In this document: positions 34,125 to 43,800 of the stretch, one piece after another
How positions within the stretch are numbered: position 1 is the first letter of the stretch
How the letters are laid out: the number at the start of each line of letters is the position of its first letter
NCBI GenBank assembly: GCA_034506255.1
Contig: JAPDPX010000002.1
Span: 444,971 to 508,970 of the forward strand
Direction of reading: 5' to 3'
DNA: 64,000 nt
Source: a candidate division KSB1 bacterium
Lineage (GTDB): Bacteria; Zhuqueibacterota; Zhuqueibacteria; Zhuqueibacterales; Zhuqueibacteraceae
Translations under genes and position numbers: made by a program
The notes under the pieces: generated by a model
What the model was told of the DNA's origin: nothing
Databases searched by the model: none
Seen by the model: only the letters and a program-made list of their open reading frames with translations

Positions 34125-34489
34125 AAGGAGTCATGATATGCCTGCTGCTCATGTTGTTGCTCCAGCTTCTCACGCCGTTTTGGTGGTGGATCATGCTGGT
34201 GCCGCTGGTTTATGGCATGTGGGCAGCCCGCTCGGTGTGGCACGGCATGGGAGTGGGAATGGTGAGTGCGGGATCGCTGTGGCTGGGCGCAAGCCTTTAT
34301 AACTGGCTGTCGTCCGGTCAATTCATTGCCGATCGCGTGGCAGCAATGCTCGGCGCCGGATTCGGTTGGAACAGCGTCGGGTTGCTGTTTGTGCTGACGG
34401 CGCTGGTGGCGATGGTGCCGGCCGGCCTCGCGGGTGCCACCGGCTATTGGTATCGATACCTCTTCCTGACGGCGATGAAATCCCGCTGA
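34121..34489 (+). CDS. Small membrane protein translationally coupled to the acylase
   Basis: The 122-residue protein has four hydrophobic stretches (about 5-35, 40-56, 85-105 and part of the N-terminus) rich in Trp and Gly. Its ATG overlaps the acylase stop in an ATGA, so it is translated with the acylase. I recognise no family. It could anchor or assist the acylase, or transport its product; both are guesses from coupling alone. Confidence 0.65.
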   Translation: MKGVMICLLLMLLLQLLTPFWWWIMLVPLVYGMWAARSVWHGMGVGMVSAGSLWLGASLYNWLSSGQFIADRVAAMLGAGFGWNSVGLLFVLTALVAMVPAGLAGATGYWYRYLFLTAMKSR

Positions 34490-34537
34490 ACCGGTTGAAG
34501 AGGGGGAATCCCGCGTGCGGGAAAGCGGCTGCTTCAA

Positions 34538-35224
34538 TCACCGCTTGAGTTTGCGCAGTTGCAATTCGATTTCGCCGGGTGCAAACCACAACTCAAAATG
34601 TCCGGGCCGGATGCTCCTGGAATTTTCATAGGACGCTGACAGATCTGAAAGTCTCACTTCCACGCCCGCCTTGGCCAACACTGCCTGCAAGCGCCTGGCA
34701 TCAGCCTCGTCCGCTTTTCGGAAGTAGCGCAGTTCGGTTACTTGCGGCCCTTTATCCACCATGCGCTCGATGCCGGGCACGACATAACCCGCGGCCTTCA
34801 CCTGCTCGCCCGCCTGCTTTGCTGCCGGTCGCTGTTGCTCATCGCGAATGTGAATATAGAGCCGCGCTGGAATCGTCGCGGTGTCAGGAACCGTGGCGAG
34901 CGCCTGCGCCTGGCTCAGTCCCACCCTCAGCGATGACAATTCCCTTTGTGCCGGCTCGTAGCCACCGCCTTGCAGAGTCCGGGATAATTCGTCGACTTGT
35001 CGCGCCAGGCTATCCAGCGTGAACGCCAGGTAGGCGCGTTGTGCCTGCATTTGGCGAATTTCGGTTTCCAGCGCTTGCTTTCTAGCGATCAACGGCCGAA
35101 TCTTCTGCCCCACCACCATCACCACCACGACCGTGACAATCGTAAGCAAAAGTTGGGCAACCATCCAGAGCGATACGCGCCGGCCGGCCGCCTGCGTTTT
35201 GCCGCCGGTTTTCTTCACATTCAT
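34538..35224 (-). CDS. Membrane-anchored coiled-coil protein with SPOR/LytR_C-like end, coupled to a CHAT protease
   Basis: 228 residues: cytoplasmic basic N-terminus (1-18), one membrane helix (about 19-39), coiled coil (about 46-85), then a small alpha/beta domain (about 120-195; LYIHIRDEQQR ... VTELRYFRKADEADARRL) similar in pattern to LytR C-terminal or SPOR-like domains. It starts inside the CHAT gene's stop (ATGA overlap, with AGGAGG upstream), so the two proteins are made together. I do not recognise it as a known family. In context it may be a partner, sensor or target of the CHAT protease. Confidence 0.7.
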   Translation of the reverse strand: MNVKKTGGKTQAAGRRVSLWMVAQLLLTIVTVVVVMVVGQKIRPLIARKQALETEIRQMQAQRAYLAFTLDSLARQVDELSRTLQGGGYEPAQRELSSLRVGLSQAQALATVPDTATIPARLYIHIRDEQQRPAAKQAGEQVKAAGYVVPGIERMVDKGPQVTELRYFRKADEADARRLQAVLAKAGVEVRLSDLSASYENSRSIRPGHFELWFAPGEIELQLRKLKR

Positions 35225-36090
35225 TTCTGTCCACCTCCTGACAAGGCGATCTTGATGATGCGGTAGAGAATCGTTCCGAAACCCAGCAGCCCGCCGCCGA
35301 ATCCGGCCGACTCGATTTTGCCGAGTGTCTCCACGTTGATCTTGTTGTCGAGCACGGCCCAGACCGTGCCCAGCACCAGAATGATCAAACACAGGCAAGC
35401 CGTGCCGATGGTCATGAGTATGGCATATTCGCGTGAGGAGACGGCGGCGCCGCCGGGCGGACCAGCCGGCACGGCGCCGGTCGGCCGGGTTTCGACAGCG
35501 GCGAAGATGATCTGCTTGGGGCTGGATTTCGGCGCAATCAACTTGGGTGTGTGCTGCTCATTCAGACTTTCGAGATTGATTTGCAGGCAGCCGAGGTCGA
35601 AGGCGGTTTGCAGATCGCGGCCAAAGCCCAGCGCCTGATAGAATGCAGAGGCAAAACTGAGCGCGGCGGCGTCACCGATGGCGGAAGACATGCCGATGAC
35701 ACAATCGATCTCTTGCGCGATCGCCTGTGCCTGGCCGGCGGAGAAGCAGGCATTGAGCACGACGCAGCGGATGTTGTCTTTCAACAGGGCAAACAACTGC
35801 CCGAACGCCGCGCTCGACACCGGCTGGCTGTTGCCCTCGTGGTCTTCCAGAATGATTTCGCTGGCCTCGCTGCCGTGGCCGCTGAAGTGTACGATATCGG
35901 GTTGGTAGCGCAGGAGATGGCTTTGCAGATCGCTGACGCGCACCGCCCATTGCTGTTCGATCTCGAAGCGGTCGCGAAATTGGGACTGGCGCAGCGCCTG
36001 GTCGATGCGCCGGACTTCCTCGTCCAGGCGCAGCGGGCTGCTGTCGCGGGGATTCGCAGCGAGGAAGAGAATGCGGATGACTTTGCTCAT
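35221..36090 (-). CDS. CHAT-domain (caspase-like) protease with C-terminal membrane segments
   Basis: From the ATG at 36090 the protein has 289 residues. The CHAT fold (about 1-185) carries the His of VHFSGHG (His72) and the Cys of VVLNACFSAG (Cys115), the separase/caspase-type catalytic dyad. A Pro-rich linker (about 200-218) leads to two hydrophobic segments (about 222-246 and 262-284) that should anchor it. CHAT proteases act in bacterial immunity, for example with gasdermin-like or type III CRISPR systems, and in regulated proteolysis. No gasdermin, TPR or CRISPR gene adjoins it. An earlier ATG (36156) would add 22 residues without homology. Confidence 0.88.
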   Translation of the reverse strand: MSKVIRILFLAANPRDSSPLRLDEEVRRIDQALRQSQFRDRFEIEQQWAVRVSDLQSHLLRYQPDIVHFSGHGSEASEIILEDHEGNSQPVSSAAFGQLFALLKDNIRCVVLNACFSAGQAQAIAQEIDCVIGMSSAIGDAAALSFASAFYQALGFGRDLQTAFDLGCLQINLESLNEQHTPKLIAPKSSPKQIIFAAVETRPTGAVPAGPPGGAAVSSREYAILMTIGTACLCLIILVLGTVWAVLDNKINVETLGKIESAGFGGGLLGFGTILYRIIKIALSGGGQK

Positions 36091-36243
36091 AGACAGCGCG
36101 GCGGAAGAAGTTGGCAACCAATTCCATGCACGTGAGGCCGCCTCATGCGCCGTCACTTTACGCAGATTCGTCGATCAAACGCAGAAAGAAACTCTGAAAG
36201 TTTGCGGCAGAATTTTGATCTGAGATCACTCTGTTGCTCCAAT

Positions 36244-36273
36244 GTTCTGCCCAAAATTTTTGTGCCGCCCCAG
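36244..36273 (+). repeat. Fragment similar to element B core
   Basis: CTGCCCAAAATTTTTGTGCC resembles the CTGCAAAATTTTTGTGCC core of element B at 31490. Only about 30 bases match, so shared origin is uncertain. Confidence 0.35.
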
Positions 36274-36303
36274 GACTGCAATTCTCAAAAGGATTTGCTT
36301 TTC

Positions 36304-36330
36304 GACAGGATGACAGGATTTGCAGGATTT
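36304..36330. repeat. Short ACAGGAT-type direct repeats
   Basis: GACAGGAT, GACAGGATTT and GCAGGATTT follow each other within 27 bases. Similar short ACAGGATTT arrays are common in intergenic DNA of many uncultivated bacteria. Confidence 0.45.
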
Positions 36331-36685
36331 CAGAGAAATCATGTCATAAACAAATGCTGCCGTGCAGCGGCCCCAGTTTTTGGCTTGTCTTCGCGGTACG
36401 CTTTTGATGTGAATGACACGGCAGTGTGCCCAAATCTTCACAAGATCCTTGCTGGATGACAACTGGATGACAAGGGTGGCGGAAACCTCGTGCCAGACAA
36501 TGGTGTACGAATCGGGCAGATTGCTGCCCGCGGGCTTCGGATTTCCGCTTGTCTGAAATCTGGCCTCGGCCATTACATGGTGAATCGCCGCCAAATAAGC
36601 AAATGGTTTTTCCTGTACGCTTGAGATTGCCTCGCAGGCAGGAGCTCTTTCCGCCGCAACCGCGCGCGACTGGCTGCCGGCCGTT

Positions 36686-37540
36686 TCATCGCCGGCCGGC
36701 GCCGCCCTCGGTCACAACAAACCGGCCACCCACCCGTTTCGCTGGAATCTTCAAAAACTCCGCTCCGATTTCCTCGACATGCTCCCCCAGGCTGGCAAGC
36801 AGGCCGGCGGGCATATTTTCCTGCTCGATGAAAAAGTACGGAATGACTTCATAATGCCCGGGCGGCACGATGTTGGGGGTGAAATTGAATACCATCCGCC
36901 GGCTGCGCACTTCGCGACCAATGCGGTCATAATCGCGGGTGCGGGCGCTGACATCGGGCACGTCTGCAAACACCCGCCCATCCTCCTGCCGCTGCAACAC
37001 GATGGCGCCCAGCAGCCCGCCGACACTTTTGGGATAGACCACGGTGACCGAGTCGAGCGTGGCCTGCAACGACACCTGCACATCCACCGGCCCTTCGAAC
37101 ACATTGGGCACCACGGCCGGCGAAACGATCGTGGTGATCTCGAGAATTTTGAAAAGCGAGACGCGGTCAAGCAATTCGCCGCGCGCGTTCACCCCGCCGG
37201 CACCCTTGACGAAGCGGCCGTTGTTGATCAGAACCTCGACCCAGTTGAGTTTGTAATTGGCGAGATAGAAATAGAGCCGATGCCAGCCGGCGATAAGCAG
37301 GGATTGTGCCGCCGGCAAATGCAAGGAGAATTCGCCGGTGGCAGTGGTGCGCGTGGAGACGGTGCTTCCCTCCAGCCAGACATAGACATCGGCAGGAGGG
37401 CTGCCATCGCTCAGTTCCACCCGGCCACTGAGCTCATTGCTCTGCTGCGCGATGCCCTGCTCGGAGAGGGGGCTGCTGCTGCAGCCCATCAGCGCCAGGG
37501 TGAGCAACAGGGCGGCGGCACACCAGGAAGGCTTTCTCAT
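36686..37540 (-). CDS. Lipoprotein with carboxypeptidase-regulatory-like domain, partner of the TonB receptor
   Basis: The ATG at 37540 has AGGAG upstream and opens a lipoprotein signal peptide ending LALMGC. The mature N-terminus (about 35-90; LSGRVELSDGSPPADVYVWLEG, split by a Thr-rich strand) is a carboxypeptidase-regulatory-like/beta-sandwich domain. The rest (about 90-285) is beta-rich with no family that I recognise. It follows the TonB receptor by 37 bases on the same strand, so it may be an accessory surface lipoprotein of that receptor, as in SusD-like pairs, though it is not SusD-like itself. Confidence 0.7.
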   Translation of the reverse strand: MRKPSWCAAALLLTLALMGCSSSPLSEQGIAQQSNELSGRVELSDGSPPADVYVWLEGSTVSTRTTATGEFSLHLPAAQSLLIAGWHRLYFYLANYKLNWVEVLINNGRFVKGAGGVNARGELLDRVSLFKILEITTIVSPAVVPNVFEGPVDVQVSLQATLDSVTVVYPKSVGGLLGAIVLQRQEDGRVFADVPDVSARTRDYDRIGREVRSRRMVFNFTPNIVPPGHYEVIPYFFIEQENMPAGLLASLGEHVEEIGAEFLKIPAKRVGGRFVVTEGGAGRR

Positions 37541-37577
37541 GGCAGGAACTCCTGAAAAGAGGTTCGACTCCGGGGAG

Positions 37578-39878
37578 TCAGTACTGCGCACCGAGCACGA
37601 GATAATAGCGCCGATCACGAATCGCCAGTCCCTGCAGCACCTGATCGGTTTTGTTGATCAAATTGCGACCGGAGGCATTGACGAAAAATTTCAGTTTGTC
37701 GATGCTGAAGGTTTTGCTGAGATGCAAATCGAGGTTGGAATAGCCCGGCAGGGTCACCTCGGCCAGACCGCCAAACGCCGGCGCGCCGCTCGCCTGATCC
37801 CCCAGCTTGACGCGCCGGAGCCAGCCCACCTGTTCACTCTCCGTAAACCAGTAGGCCTGGAAGGAGTAGCCTTGATGATCGAGATTCAAGGTGAGCGTGC
37901 GCTTGAGATCGGATTTGAAGGGAAACGCCGCCTTCTCGGAAATTGCGTAGCGCGCCAGGCCGCCGCTGAGGGTCACTTTTTTGCGGAAGAGGAAAACGCT
38001 GGCCTGCGATTCGATGCCGGAAATCCGGGCGTTTTGCACGTTGTCGTAGAACAGGATCGGGATGCCGGGCGTGGCGGCCGCGCGAAATTTGTTGGCATAA
38101 TAATTCTGGAAGAAGTTGCCGTTCACCTGCCAGCCGTAGATGCTGGTCTGCGCGCGCACGTCGCGCATGATGCTGGCGCCCAGCTCCAGGCTGCGGTTGT
38201 GCTCCGGTTCGAGATTGGGCTGGCTGGCAGCCGGCGCGAAAAAGGCGGGTGAACTGATTTGCTGCAGCAGCGTGGGAAATTTGACGCTGGCGCCCACGTT
38301 CAAATAGCCGTTCACCGCGAGGTTGTTGCGATACCCGGAAAAACCCAGGGCAAATTTGAATGTGGTCGCGTGCCAGTCATGGCGTCTGAAGGCACCGGCG
38401 GTTGCCAGGGGATTCGGATCCGCCGGATTGCCGCGCAGCACATACTCCGGCTGTTCATCCAGCACGCGATCATGCCGCATGCTGAGATCGACATCCACAG
38501 TTTGCAAAAAGTCCGAGCCGCCGTTATTGTGCAATTTGGCAATGGCCACCACGCCGTGATGCTGGCGGGTGAAGGAGGCGGAGTGCAGCCCCAGCCGCTG
38601 CTCGCCGGGGACGTCGCGGTCATCGAGAAAATCCAGCACTGCCCCCTCGAATTGATATGCCGTGAGCAGATCCAGCCGGCCCAGGGGAAAGTGTTTTTCC
38701 GCATTGAGATGAAGGGCGCGATTGTCGATCGCGCCGCTCACCGATCCCGCGCTCACCACCTGACGGTCTTCTTCCATTTGATGCAGCGAGACCGCCAGCT
38801 CGAAGTCCGGCTGGCGGGTCTGCGCCACCGTGTAGCGCACGGTCAGAATGTGATTAAAGTTGTCGGCACGCTCGTCGAAGAGCTGATCCGTGTAGCGCCG
38901 GTCGGTGTAGAGGTAGCTTGCCGTCAGGGATTTGCCCGACGGGCTGCCGCCGGCCCCGGGGAAGCGGTAGGTGAGGTTGGCGGCATGATGCCGCTCGGTG
39001 TTTTTCAACCCCAGGTCTTCCGCGAGGGCAATGAAATTGCGTTTGGAAGCACCGCGCTTGAAATTGTAGGAGACCAGCAACCGGTTGAACTGGCGGAAGA
39101 AATGCAGCCCCCAGTTGCCGGAGCGATAGGTGCCGAAGCGCTGCTGAAAGCGGATGGAATAATCCTTCTGCACGCGCGGCACCGCGTTGATCACCCCGCC
39201 GAAGGCATCGGCACCGTAGAGGGCGGTGTTGCTGCCCTTGATCACCTCCAGTCGCTCGAGGTCCTGCAAATCGAGCATCTGCAGATCGAAGAGGTTGTCA
39301 TAGGCGCTGTTGAGCCGCATGCCGTTGAATAAAACGGCGACCTCATCCGCATTGCTGCCGCGAATCGAGACGGTTTTGCGGCCGCTGAGCTGCTCCGCGA
39401 CCTGCACGCTGTGATCGGTCTTGAGCAAATCGCCGGCATCCACGAAGCCGCGGATTTCGAAATTTTTCGCGTCGATGAGCGACACGGCCTGGGGCAAATC
39501 CCTGGCAATTTTCGGCGGCCGCTCGCCGACCTCCCGCACTTCGATCTCCGGCAGCACGATGACGCGCGGCTGCAGGTAAACGTAGCGCAATTTGAGCAAC
39601 TCGGCGAGCGGGAGCGTGCGGGTTTCATAGGCCACGTGTTGAAAGACAACGATGCTGGCAGAGCTGGTATCAATCAGCCGCAAGGTGAAACGGCCACTCA
39701 GGTCGCTGACCGTGCCGATTTTTGTACCCTGGAAATAAACGCTGACACCGCGAATTTCACGGTGGGTGTTGAGGTCGCGGATAATCCCTGAAAAGGAACT
39801 CTGCTGGGCGGACAAGATGGCGGGAAGGAGGGCTCCCCAGAGAATCAACAATTTGGCAAGCCATCTGCAAGACAGCAT
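37578..39878 (-). CDS. TonB-dependent outer-membrane receptor
   Basis: 766 residues: signal peptide ending LSAQ, a carboxypeptidase-regulatory-like domain (about 27-105), a plug (about 130-240; VSIRGSNADEVAVLFNGMRL) and a beta-barrel ending in an aromatic residue (VLGAQY). GAGGAGG precedes the ATG. It imports a ligand with energy from TonB/ExbBD, which are not in this window. The ligand is unknown. The lipoprotein gene follows directly. The barrel has good length for a siderophore- or vitamin-type receptor. Confidence 0.92.
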   Translation of the reverse strand: MLSCRWLAKLLILWGALLPAILSAQQSSFSGIIRDLNTHREIRGVSVYFQGTKIGTVSDLSGRFTLRLIDTSSASIVVFQHVAYETRTLPLAELLKLRYVYLQPRVIVLPEIEVREVGERPPKIARDLPQAVSLIDAKNFEIRGFVDAGDLLKTDHSVQVAEQLSGRKTVSIRGSNADEVAVLFNGMRLNSAYDNLFDLQMLDLQDLERLEVIKGSNTALYGADAFGGVINAVPRVQKDYSIRFQQRFGTYRSGNWGLHFFRQFNRLLVSYNFKRGASKRNFIALAEDLGLKNTERHHAANLTYRFPGAGGSPSGKSLTASYLYTDRRYTDQLFDERADNFNHILTVRYTVAQTRQPDFELAVSLHQMEEDRQVVSAGSVSGAIDNRALHLNAEKHFPLGRLDLLTAYQFEGAVLDFLDDRDVPGEQRLGLHSASFTRQHHGVVAIAKLHNNGGSDFLQTVDVDLSMRHDRVLDEQPEYVLRGNPADPNPLATAGAFRRHDWHATTFKFALGFSGYRNNLAVNGYLNVGASVKFPTLLQQISSPAFFAPAASQPNLEPEHNRSLELGASIMRDVRAQTSIYGWQVNGNFFQNYYANKFRAAATPGIPILFYDNVQNARISGIESQASVFLFRKKVTLSGGLARYAISEKAAFPFKSDLKRTLTLNLDHQGYSFQAYWFTESEQVGWLRRVKLGDQASGAPAFGGLAEVTLPGYSNLDLHLSKTFSIDKLKFFVNASGRNLINKTDQVLQGLAIRDRRYYLVLGAQY

Positions 39879-40542
39879 AAAGGCCTCCTCATGTGAGCGT
39901 CATGGTGCGTTGCGGAGTCGACGCGAGAGCTGGCGGAAAATGGAACTCCGGGTTCAGAGATGCAAGCAAAAAGTTGTGAATGGCGCGGCCGATGCATTCG
40001 TGGCCGTTGGCTGTAGGCGGATCGCCATCGCGGGCAGGCGGCGTTTCCGGTCTTGGTATCCTCTGGCGGTATCCCCACGCGGCTGCTGCCTTCGTGCAAA
40101 TGCCTTCCCGATATTATGCAAAATTGCGCACACCGCTTTATAAAATCGGACTTGACTCGAGTTGAATTTTTAACCATAACATCTTGATTTCAATGCTTGT
40201 ATTTCTCTTGGGTGGCCATCTATCCTGTCTTGTTATTGCGTTGGCATAATTTCTGTTAAAGCATTCCTCATCTTGATAAAAATTTTTCTCCGTGCGTTAT
40301 GGCTGGGTTCTGACCACGGTGATTCCGTAGTTCGCAAGAGAGTTTCCCTTTCCGTGCATTGATTTTGGAGTAGACAACCACTCGATTTAAGCGGGGCAGT
40401 AGAGTAGCAGGAAGGACAAAACTTCCGACGGATCGCCAAGAAATCAAAGCGTCGGCAGTGGGTGTGCCAAGTTCTGCGAAATGAGTATTTCATACTACCG
40501 TCATTACTACACTACATTTTTTCGGTACTTTGGCTGCATTAG

Positions 40543-40587
40543 CCCTCGGCTAGTGGCGCAGCGCGCCATTGCGTTGGAGGGTTTTTT
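40543..40587 (+). terminator. Terminator-like or attenuator hairpin in the leader of the TonB receptor
   Basis: CCCTC (40543-40547) pairs with GAGGG (40577-40581). Inside, AGTGGCGC and GCGCCATT form a second stem around AGC. Six T follow. It lies about 240 bases upstream of the receptor ATG, on the same strand. Confidence 0.55.
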
Positions 40588-40689
40588 CATTTTATTATTA
40601 AGGGAATGGGCGTTCGCAGGACAGAGTGGGTGAGCGGACGCCGCTTGAGTAAAGCCTCGGTTACATATGTTGGGAGGCAGCGCGGACCT

Positions 40690-40705
40690 CTTGTCTGCAG
40701 GCAGG
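40690..40705 (-). repeat. GCAGGC/CAGACAAG dispersed repeat, copy 4
   Basis: On the minus strand it reads CCTGCCTGCAGACAAG, identical to the right half of copy 2 near 19.0 kb. Confidence 0.5.
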
Positions 40706-40828
40706 TGAGCTGTGATACCTCGCACCTTACGGATGTGTCTCTGGCAATGTTGTGATGGCCCCAGCTCTTCTTCGTGGAAGGATCCGGCAACTAAACTTAT
40801 TTACTAACCATCCTGGAGGAGGTAGAGT

Positions 40829-43800
40829 ATGCATCGCAGGTCCATGGCAGTGCTTGTCTCGTTGCTCCTGCTGCCGTGCATGCTGTTCGCCCAAGACGGC
40901 AAAATTCGCGGGCGGGTGACGGCAAAGGACACCAACGAGCCCCTGATCGGCGCCAACGTCGTGATTGACGGCACGACGCTGGGCGCTTCGGCGGACCTCA
41001 ATGGCGATTACGTCATTTTGAGTATTCCGCCCGGCGTGTACACCGTGCGGGCGAGCTACATCGGTTACCAGACCGTGGCGATCGCCAACGTGCGTGTCAG
41101 CGCCAACTTGACGACCACCCAGGATTTCTCGCTGCCCAGTTCCGCGATTGCGGTAGAGGCAATGGAAATCGTGGCCGAGCGCCCGCTGATCCAGCGCAAC
41201 ACCACCAACACCGTTCGCCTGACCACGCAGGAAGACATTCAGAATCTGCCGTTCCGCGGCGTGCAACGGATCGTGGCGTTGAACTCGGGAACGGTGCTGC
41301 AGGATGGCGATCTGCATGTGCGCGGTGGCCGCACCGGTGAAGTGGCCTACTATATCGACGGGGCCACCGCATTGAACCCCTTCAATAATTCCGAAAATGT
41401 CAGTGTGATTCAGGAGGCCATTGAGGAAATTCAGTTGCAAGCGGGTGGTTACACTGCGGAATTCGGCGGTGCCAACTCCGGCATCGTCCGCACCACGGTG
41501 CGCACCGGTGGCCCGGAATTCAAAGCCACGGTCGATTATCGCACCGATGATTTTGCCAAACCGGGCGAGCAATTTCTCAGCACGTCCTCCTTTGGTCATC
41601 GCAATGCGGTGGTCACTCTGAGTGGCACGCTGCTGGGCAAAACCAAGTACTTCATCGCAGGGCAACACAATTATCAGCGCAACCGCCAGGTTCGTTTTGT
41701 CGAGCCTTTCAGCTTTAAAGATCTTGTGACCGACGCCCTCGGGCCGGCGGGCCGGGATGGTGCCGGTAAGCCGCTGCCAGGCCCGGTGGAGTTCGAGAGA
41801 AATTACATTCCGCGCAACAAGCGCGAAGACAACTCGGTGCAAGGCACCCTGGCGTATGATCTGACCAACTCACTGAAATTTCGCTTCACCGGCAGCTATG
41901 GCCAGGTGACGCAGCCCAGTGGCAGCTCCTGGCCGGCGGCGCTGCAGAACATCTTCCGTCGCCGCCTGCCCACGCAGGAGACCAAAACCAGCCTGGCCAA
42001 TCTCAAAGCCACGCATGTGCTCAACCCCAAGACCTTTTATGAGGTGGCGGTTTCCTACACCGATCGGCGTTTCCGCGAGTATGACAAAACTTTCGGCGAC
42101 AACTGGATGCTTTATGCCGACAGTCTGGCCAACGCCGAAAAAGGTTACACCGGCTTCATTAGCCGCTATGAGCCGCCCCATGCCTACAGCACGGTGAACA
42201 AATTCTTGTTCTATCATGAAAATTCCCCGGTAGGGCTACCTGCCAACGACGTGGCTGTCGGCCGATACTTCCGCAACAGCCAGAGCAACATCGGGGCCTC
42301 GCTGGATTTCACCAGCCAGGCGACCAAGACCTGGGAAATTAAAGTGGGTGGCCGGGTTGACCGCTGGACCATGCGGCGCTTCGACGTCAACAATATCAGC
42401 GCGGCTTTGATCTATCTCTATGGCCGCGATGGCAAAAGCCCGCGCCAGTTCGAGAGCGAGCAGGAGCGGCAGGTCCGCACCGCGCGCGCTGGCGTGATGA
42501 ACGTTTATGGTTACGACTCTTTCGGCAACAAGATCAATGACGGGCCCGAGGGACCGCGCCACCCGATGTTCTGGGCGGCCTATGTGCAAAACAAGCTGGA
42601 GTATCGCGATCTGGTCGTCAACCTGGGCTTGCGCTATGAGCGCATCTCCACCGACGCCCTGGCACCCAACGATCTGGAGAACCCGGCGTTCGATGAAAAG
42701 CTCAACTACATCGACCTTACCAAGGTGACCACCGCCAAGTCGCAGGACTACTGGCTGCCACGCGTTAATTTCTCCTTCCCGGTGACCGACCGCACCGTGT
42801 TCTATGCCACCTACGGCAAGTATGTGCAACTGCCGCAATTGACCGACATCTTCACCGGCAATCGCATCTTCAGCAACTCTGTCAGCCCGGTGTCGCGTTC
42901 GCCCTATGGCTATTTCGGCCAATATGCCGGCTTCACCGCCAAGCCGGAACGCACCACCCAGTATGAGATGGGCATCCGCCAGTCAATCAGCGACAACTTT
43001 GCCTTCACCATGACTGGCTTTTACAAGGACCTGCTCGACCAGCTTCGCTTTGACCGCGTGCTCTCCGAGGGTCGGGGTTCAATCCCGGAAGGCCAGACCG
43101 TGTTCTCAGGTTTGTTGAACAATGATTTCGGCACGGTCAAAGGTCTGGAACTGACGCTTGAGCTGCGCCGGGTGAAGCGTTTGGCCGCCAAGATCAACTA
43201 CACGCTCTCTGATGCCCGCGGCACGGGTTCGGACAGCCGCCAGACCCAGGTGGCAGTGAGCGACGGCGGCGCACGCTATCCCATTCTCACCTACAAACTT
43301 GATTTCAACCAGACGCACCGCGGCTCCATCGTGCTCGACTATCGTTTTGCCAAAGGCGATGGCGGCAAGATTCTGCAAGGCACCGGTTTGAACGCCATCC
43401 TGACGTTCAACAGCGGCCATGCTTATACCCAGATTCAGGAGCCCAGGACCCTGGGCCAATCCAACCCCTGGAACATCGGCGTCTACCCGCTGGCGGATCC
43501 GCGCTTCAGCAATCCGGTGGAGCCGGTGAATTCCTCGACGACGCCGTTCAACTTCAACATCGATTTGAACTTCAGCCGGCTGATTGATCTGGGCAAATTC
43601 GACGCAGAATTTTACATCAACGTGTTGAACTTGTTCAACACCAAGAACGTCATCAACGTTTATCCTAACACCGGCACCGCCGAGGATGACGGCTGGCTGC
43701 GCAGCCAGTTGGCGATCTCCTTCGCCGGCATCCCGAGGTACACGGAGCTTTACAACGCGATCAACCGCGACAATCGCTGGGCCTACAACAGCACCACCGG

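Larger units (their letters stand above)
36091..36685. other. Intergenic region upstream of the CHAT gene with repeat fragments
   Basis: No supported gene. A fragment similar to element B lies at 36244-36273 (CAAAATTTTTGTGCC core). Short GACAGGAT/GCAGGATTT direct repeats lie at 36304-36330. Promoters for the CHAT gene should lie near its right end. Confidence 0.5.
39879..40828. other. Long divergent region between two TonB-receptor genes
   Basis: No supported gene in 950 bases. The central and right parts are AT-richer than the surroundings. A strong terminator-like stem (40543-40587) and repeat copy 4 (40690-40705) lie on the right side. Promoters for both divergent receptors must be here; TTGACT at 40152-40157 is the best single -35-like match, without a convincing -10. 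Confidence 0.5.
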
